A DNA stretch of 19,407 nucleotides, taken from contig JBJTHI010000227.1 in NCBI GenBank assembly GCA_046094425.1, forward strand, positions 1-19,407, read 5' to 3'. Both the position numbers and the translations under genes were made by a program. Below are positions 15,147 to 19,407 of the stretch, in pieces (positions within the stretch are counted from its first letter, which is position 1; the number at the start of each line of letters is the position of its first letter). The notes under the pieces are model-generated. The model was not told where the DNA came from, did no database searches, and worked only from the letters and a program-made list of their open reading frames with translations. Source of the stretch: JANPCX01 sp046094425. GTDB lineage: Bacteria > Pseudomonadota > Gammaproteobacteria > Burkholderiales > Burkholderiaceae_C.

Positions 15147-15668
15147 ATGCTGACCGACGACGGCAAGAACCTCTATGTGTCCTGGCATGAGTACCACACG
15201 CTGATTGAGCGTTTGGCCTTGAAGGTACATGCTTCGGGCTGGGAGTTTGATCAAATTTTGTGTTTGGCCCGAGGGGGCATGCGTCCGGGCGACATTTTGT
15301 CGCGCCTCTTCGATAAACCGCTGGCCATCATGTCCACCAGCTCTTACCGCAGCGACGCTGGCACCATACAAGGCCGCTTGGACATGGCCAAGTACATCAC
15401 TCTGCCCAAAGGTGATTTAGGCGGGCGTGTGCTGCTGGTGGACGACCTGGCTGATTCCGGCGTCACGCTCAAAGCCGTGGTGGAAAGGCTGCGCGGCATG
15501 CCTTCCATCACCGAGTTGCGCTCTGCGGTGATTTGGACCAAAGGCGTGTCCACCTACTTACCCGACTATTCGGTGGAGCACTTGCCCACCAGTCCTTGGA
15601 TTCACCAGCCATTTGAGGAGTACGATGCACTCGCTCCCGAAGATTTGGCCAAAAAATTTGTGATCTAA
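15147..15668 (+). CDS. Type I phosphoribosyltransferase, purine-salvage type
   Basis: This 173-residue protein carries the type I PRPP-binding motif LLVDDLADSGVTL (96-108). The N-terminal ILCLARGGMRPGDILSRLF (37-55) holds the loop that usually contacts pyrophosphate. Such enzymes transfer ribose-5-phosphate from PRPP to a base. The size and overall pattern resemble xanthine/hypoxanthine-guanine phosphoribosyltransferases, and adjacency to purA supports a purine substrate. The exact base cannot be read from the sequence. The C-terminal SPWIHQPFEEYD may form part of the base-binding hood. The start at 15147 follows purA by 19 bases. It ends with TAA just before the hairpin that terminates the opposing tRNA gene. 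Confidence 0.88.
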   Translation: MLTDDGKNLYVSWHEYHTLIERLALKVHASGWEFDQILCLARGGMRPGDILSRLFDKPLAIMSTSSYRSDAGTIQGRLDMAKYITLPKGDLGGRVLLVDDLADSGVTLKAVVERLRGMPSITELRSAVIWTKGVSTYLPDYSVEHLPTSPWIHQPFEEYDALAPEDLAKKFVI

Positions 15669-15671
15669 AAG

Positions 15672-15701
15672 CAAAAAGGCCAGCACTTGCATGCGGGCCT
15701 T
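15672..15701 (-). terminator. Intrinsic terminator for tRNA-Leu, possibly bidirectional
   Basis: Read on the minus strand, AAGGCC (15701-15696) pairs with GGCCTT (15681-15676) and is followed by a continuing T run (GGCCTTTTTGC). It lies ~30 bases past the tRNA 3' end. On the plus strand the same hairpin follows the phosphoribosyltransferase stop and precedes TCAATCTTTT, so it may also end that transcript, less strongly. Confidence 0.6.
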
Positions 15702-15731
15702 CAATCTTTTCACCATCAACCAGAACAATTT

Positions 15732-15816
<85 letters not shown>

Positions 15817-15833
15817 ATTTCAGGAAAGTCGAG

Positions 15834-15863
15834 ATTCTATCATTAAGACTTCTACATTTAAGA
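15834..15863 (-). promoter_or_regulatory. Possible promoter of tRNA-Leu
   Basis: On the minus strand a TAGAAT (-10, five of six consensus) lies at 15839-15834, 17 bases before the tRNA 5' end. A weak -35 (TTAAAT or CTTAAA) lies 16-17 bases further upstream. The spacing and the -10 are good and the -35 is poor. Confidence 0.4.
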
Positions 15864-15898
15864 ACGCCAGTAACCCAGTTGCCATAGGCACCGACCTC

Positions 15899-18196
15899 AT
15901 GAGTGAGGTGCAAGGCGTGGTGCAAGGCCACCGCGACGGACATGGTTTTGTGCAGCGCGACGACCACCAAAGTGACATCTACTTGTCGCCCCAAGAAATA
16001 CGCGCCGTCTTGCACCGCGACCGCGTCAAGGTGCGCATCATTCGTTACGACCGCAAGGGCAGGCCCGAAGGTCGGGTGCTGGAAATCATGGAACGGCGCA
16101 AAGCCCCCATCATTGGTCGCCTCTTGCACGAGAGTGGCGTTTGGCTCGTGGCACCCGAAGACAAACGTTACGGCCAAGACATTCTCATTCCCAAAAACGC
16201 CATCGCCAACGCCGCCGCCGGGCAGGTGGTGGCCATTGAGTTGACCGAAACCCCCTCCATGTACTCGCAGCCCGTGGGCCGAGTGACTGAGGTGTTGGGC
16301 GAGATTGACGACCCCGGCATGGAGATAGAAATCGCCGTGCGCAAGTACGAAGTGCCGCACCGTTTCTCCCCCGAAACCCTGGCCCAAGCCGCCAGCTTGC
16401 CCGACAAAATTCGCCCCGCTGACCGCAAGAGTCGGGTGGACTTGACCGACGTTCCCTTGGTCACCATCGACGGCGAAGACGCGCGTGACTTCGACGATAC
16501 GGTGTATTGCGAGCCCGCCAAGATAGGCCGCGTGAAAGCCCCTAACGGCTGGCGTTTGCTGGTGGCCATTGCCGACGTGAGCCACTATGTGAAGCCGGGC
16601 GAGCCGCTGGACGAAGACGCCTACGAGCGTGCCACCTCGGTTTACTTCCCGCGCCGTGTCATTCCCATGCTGCCAGAGAAAATCTCCAATGGCCTGTGTT
16701 CGCTCAATCCTAATGAAGACCGCTTGGCCATGGTGTGCGACATGCTCATCACGGCCAAGGGCGAGGTTTACGCCTACCAGTTTTTCCCGGCGGTGATGTG
16801 CTCCCACGCGCGTTTTACCTACAACGAGGTGGCGGCCATCCTCACCAATACGCGCGGCCCAGAAGCCGCCAAACGCAAAGACCTGGTGCAGCACTTGTTG
16901 AACCTCAACGATGTTTACCGTGCTTTGCTGAAACAAAGAACAGTGCGTGGTGCGATTGACTTTGAAACCACCGAAACACAAATCGTCTGCGACGAGAACG
17001 GTCGCATCGAGAAAATTGTTCCACGTACCCGCACCGAAGCCCACAAGCTGATTGAAGAGGCCATGCTTTGCGCCAATGTGTGCGCGGCGGACTTCATCGC
17101 GGGCGCAAAACACCCTTCGCTGTTCCGTGTTCACGAAGGCCCCACGCCCGAGAAAAAAACGCTGCTGCAAAACTACCTGCGCGCTTTGGGTTTGGGCCTG
17201 TCCATCAGCGACGACCCCACGCCGGGTGAGTTCCAAGCCATCGCTGCCGCCACCAAAGACCGTGTGGACGCCCAGCAAATCCACACCATGCTGCTGCGCT
17301 CCATGCAGCAAGCGATTTACACCGGCACCAACAGCGGCCACTTCGGCTTGGCCTACGAGGCCTATACCCATTTCACCAGCCCCATCCGCCGCTACCCCGA
17401 CTTGCTCGTCCACCGCGTCATCAAAGCCTTGCTTGGCAGCCAGCGTTACCGCATGGTGCCCGGCAAAGCCTTGGCACAAACACGGCCCACCAAAAAGGGC
17501 GCCAAGCCGAGTCCGCTGCCAGGCCCGCCGCTCACCGCTGAACAGGAAGCCTGGGAAATCACCGGCGCACATTGCAGCGCCAACGAGCGCCGCGCCGACG
17601 AAGCCTCGCGTGATGTGGAGGCCTGGCTCAAATGCCGATACATGCGCGAACGTTTGGGCGAAGAGTTCTCGGGCACCGTCAGTGCCGTCACGAGTTTTGG
17701 CCTGTTCGTGCTGCTTGATGCCCTGTATGTAGAAGGCTTGGTTCACATCACAGAACTCGGTGGTGAGTACCACCGCTTTGACGAAGTGCGCCAAGAGTTG
17801 CGTGGCGAGCGCAGCGGCATTCGTTATGCCATAGGCTCGCGTGTGCGTGTGCAAGTCAGCCGTGTGGATTTAGACGGTCGAAAAATTGACTTCCGCTTGG
17901 TGCGTGAAGGCGAATCCGGTGCCTTGCTGGCAAGGGCAAAAAAAGACAAGCTGGGCGAGTCGGGTGCAGACCGCCCCAAACGCGCGAGCGAGGTATTGGA
18001 CGAAGCCCTGGACGCGGTGTTGGTGAAAGACCGCCAAGTCAAGTCGCGCACCAAAACCAGCCAAGCCAAAGCCAGGGCCAGCGCCACAGGTGCGAAAGCC
18101 CACCCCGTGCGCGCCGCCAAATCGGCTGCGCGCGGCGCGAGTAAAACCTCTGCCAAGGCCAGTGGTAAATCCAGCAAAGCACGCAGCAAACGCTGA
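15899..18196 (+). CDS. rnr: Ribonuclease R (3'-5' exoribonuclease)
   Basis: This 765-residue RNB-family exonuclease degrades structured RNA processively. It opens at once with a cold-shock domain (EVQGVVQGHRDGHGFVQRDD, 3-22), then a second OB region. The catalytic RNB block IDGEDARDFDD (190-200) supplies the metal-binding aspartates. HFTSPIRRYPDLLVHR lies near 490. An S1 domain follows (~587-670, SGTVSAVTSFGLFVLL, VEGLVHITEL). The lysine/alanine/serine-rich basic tail begins near 690. The N-terminal helix-turn-helix of E. coli RNase R is missing. The frame is open upstream into the tRNA, but the only family-compatible start is ATG 15899, since no ATG, GTG or TTG occurs between the tRNA end and this codon. 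No clear ribosome binding site is visible. Confidence 0.95.
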   Translation: MSEVQGVVQGHRDGHGFVQRDDHQSDIYLSPQEIRAVLHRDRVKVRIIRYDRKGRPEGRVLEIMERRKAPIIGRLLHESGVWLVAPEDKRYGQDILIPKNAIANAAAGQVVAIELTETPSMYSQPVGRVTEVLGEIDDPGMEIEIAVRKYEVPHRFSPETLAQAASLPDKIRPADRKSRVDLTDVPLVTIDGEDARDFDDTVYCEPAKIGRVKAPNGWRLLVAIADVSHYVKPGEPLDEDAYERATSVYFPRRVIPMLPEKISNGLCSLNPNEDRLAMVCDMLITAKGEVYAYQFFPAVMCSHARFTYNEVAAILTNTRGPEAAKRKDLVQHLLNLNDVYRALLKQRTVRGAIDFETTETQIVCDENGRIEKIVPRTRTEAHKLIEEAMLCANVCAADFIAGAKHPSLFRVHEGPTPEKKTLLQNYLRALGLGLSISDDPTPGEFQAIAAATKDRVDAQQIHTMLLRSMQQAIYTGTNSGHFGLAYEAYTHFTSPIRRYPDLLVHRVIKALLGSQRYRMVPGKALAQTRPTKKGAKPSPLPGPPLTAEQEAWEITGAHCSANERRADEASRDVEAWLKCRYMRERLGEEFSGTVSAVTSFGLFVLLDALYVEGLVHITELGGEYHRFDEVRQELRGERSGIRYAIGSRVRVQVSRVDLDGRKIDFRLVREGESGALLARAKKDKLGESGADRPKRASEVLDEALDAVLVKDRQVKSRTKTSQAKARASATGAKAHPVRAAKSAARGASKTSAKASGKSSKARSKR

Positions 18197-18213
18197 AGTA
18201 AGGAGCGGACAGC

Positions 18214-19104
18214 ATGGCCATTCGTTTTGACGGCCGTGTGGCCTTGGTGACCGGCGCGGGCGCAGGTTTGGGCCGCGTGCATGCTATGGCCTTGGCCGCA
18301 CGCGGTGCCAAGGTGGTGGTGAACGACTTGGGTGACCGTGCGCATGCGGTGGCGGATGAAATCACCGCAGCCGGTGGGCAAGCCTTGGCCTGCGTGGCCA
18401 GCGTCACCGATGCCGCTGCCGTGCAAGCCATGGTGGCGCAAACCATGCAGCATTGGGGCCGCGTGGACGTGCTGGTGAACAACGCGGGCATCCTGCGCGA
18501 CAAGTCTTTTGCCAAGATGAGTTTGGAAGACTTTGCTTTGGTGATGAATGTTCACCTCATGGGCGCAGTGCATTGCTGCAAAGCGGTGTGGGACATCATG
18601 CGCGCGCAAAACCATGGCCGCATCGTGATGACCACATCGTCCTCCGGTTTGTGGGGCAACTTCGGCCAGTCCAACTACAGCGCCGCCAAGATGGCCTTGG
18701 TGGGGCTGATGCAAACCTTGGCGCTAGAGGGCGAAAAAAACAACATTCGCGTCAACGCCCTTGCCCCCACGGCGGCCACCGACATGACGGCAGATTTGAT
18801 GCCGGAGTCTGTGTTGGCACTGCTCGCCCCCGAAGCCGTCACGCCCGCTTTGCTTTATCTGGCCTCTGACGACGCGCCCACGCGAACTATTCTTTGCGCA
18901 GGTGCAGGTTCATTTGAGATTGCACACATCACCTTGACGCAAGGTGTGTACTTGGCCGCCGCTTCGTTGACTGCAGAAGAATTGGCGACGCAGTTTGCTG
19001 CCATCAGCGACCGCGACGGCAGCACGGTGCCCGCCAGCGGTACGGCTCAGACTTTGCACGAGCTAGGGAAAGCGCAGGCGGTGCGCAGCCTGGGTTTGGA
19101 GTGA
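18214..19104 (+). CDS. Short-chain dehydrogenase/reductase, 3-hydroxyacyl-CoA dehydrogenase-like
   Basis: This 296-residue SDR oxidoreductase has the NAD(P)-binding motif TGAGAGLGR (13-21), VNDLG (36-40) at the cofactor strand end, NNAG (89-92) and the catalytic triad Ser142, Tyr155 and Lys159 (YSAAK). The RVHAMALAARGAKVVVNDLG start and the extended C terminus (~50 residues beyond a classical SDR) resemble the dehydrogenase half of eukaryotic multifunctional enzyme type 2 (HSD17B4). Such proteins in bacteria are often annotated as acting in fatty-acid or steroid-side-chain beta-oxidation. The true substrate cannot be read from the sequence. It has the best ribosome binding site in the window, AAGGAG at 18200-18205, eight bases before the ATG. 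It starts 17 bases after rnr and may be cotranscribed. Confidence 0.87.
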   Translation: MAIRFDGRVALVTGAGAGLGRVHAMALAARGAKVVVNDLGDRAHAVADEITAAGGQALACVASVTDAAAVQAMVAQTMQHWGRVDVLVNNAGILRDKSFAKMSLEDFALVMNVHLMGAVHCCKAVWDIMRAQNHGRIVMTTSSSGLWGNFGQSNYSAAKMALVGLMQTLALEGEKNNIRVNALAPTAATDMTADLMPESVLALLAPEAVTPALLYLASDDAPTRTILCAGAGSFEIAHITLTQGVYLAAASLTAEELATQFAAISDRDGSTVPASGTAQTLHELGKAQAVRSLGLE

Positions 19105-19222
19105 CGGGTGATAGTCTCTTGCTGGAAGATGACTACGATGTCCCAAAGGAAGAGATACAGGTTTGCTCTTCAGGGGAGGTGTGATTTCCTCACATTGAGC
19201 CCATGACTGAGTCGCTTGCAGT
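19105..19222. other. Non-coding stretch after the short-chain dehydrogenase
   Basis: I see no convincing gene, RNA, promoter or terminator here. A short minus-strand open frame runs through it into the dehydrogenase gene, but its composition looks like an antisense shadow. Confidence 0.4.
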
Positions 19223-19407
19223 TCAGGGGCTGGACTGTGGTTCTCCGGCGATGAGTAGGTCAATGTAACCTGAATCCGTGAGCGCCCCAAGCGCGCAAGC
19301 GGCCAAGTGGTTGATGTGATTGAAGAAAGTGTTGGGGTTGATCCTGACAGCGGATCACTCTGTGGGTGAGTTGAGGCAGGGTATTCAAATTGGATTTCTT
19401 GAGTCCC
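19223..19407 (-). pseudogene. Possible frameshifted 3' end of an unidentified gene, cut by the window edge
   Basis: On the minus strand a frame ending at TGA (19225-19223) reads AVRINPNTFFNHINHLAACA and continues GALTDSGYIDLLIAGEPQSS. About 70 per cent of its codons end in G or C by hand count, like the real genes nearby. Upstream this frame is broken by stops, but the neighbouring frame reads LKKSNLNTLPQLTHRVI from the window edge, as if one base had been gained or lost near 19350. I do not recognise the family. A third frame is open across the same stretch but has an unnatural Ser/Thr/Pro composition. The call is tentative because only ~185 bases are visible. Confidence 0.25.

Overview
The window reads as chromosomal DNA of a betaproteobacterium, most likely order Burkholderiales and close to the Comamonadaceae. 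The basis is the gene order hfq-hflX-hflK-hflC-(DUF2065)-hisZ-purA, the use of HisZ, the moderately high GC content, and protein sequences of Burkholderiales type. This is recognition by eye; no search was run. Nearly all of the window is housekeeping or surface-polysaccharide DNA. I see no phage, CRISPR array or complete insertion sequence.

Layout, left to right: (1) 1-235, the 3' end of ubiB (ubiquinone biosynthesis), + strand. (2) 251-867, a small type II toxin-antitoxin pair with its own likely promoter, + strand. (3) 886-5082, a tightly packed minus-strand operon read rfbB-rfbD-rfbA-rfbC-glycosyltransferase. It makes dTDP-L-rhamnose from glucose-1-phosphate and probably transfers a sugar to O-antigen or another glycan. 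(4) 5236-6723, a RhlE-type DEAD-box RNA helicase. Its stop codon lies inside a 120-base imperfect inverted repeat (6719-6838) that ends in a T run. (5) 7000-15668, a co-directional run: der, hfq, hflX, hflK, hflC, a DUF2065 membrane protein, hisZ, purA and a phosphoribosyltransferase. (6) 15732-15816, tRNA-Leu(CAG) on the minus strand, with its own terminator and possible promoter. (7) 15899-18196 rnr (RNase R), then a short-chain dehydrogenase at 18214-19104. (8) 19105-19407, no intact gene; the last ~185 bases may hold the frameshifted 3' end of a minus-strand gene.

How the genes work together: der acts in 50S ribosome assembly, hfq in small-RNA regulation, hflX in ribosome rescue, and hflKC in control of the FtsH membrane protease, so the run groups translation and quality-control functions. 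hisZ, purA and the phosphoribosyltransferase add histidine and purine metabolism. RhlE and RNase R are RNA-remodelling and RNA-decay enzymes encoded either side of this run.

The points most worth a second look are the long palindromic element at the rhlE/der junction, where bamB is usually expected upstream of der; the possible broken gene at the right edge; an RNase R that starts directly at its cold-shock domain; a hairpin between hfq and the TTG start of hflX; and the toxin-antitoxin pair between ubiB and the rhamnose genes. I found no convincing undescribed multi-gene system here.
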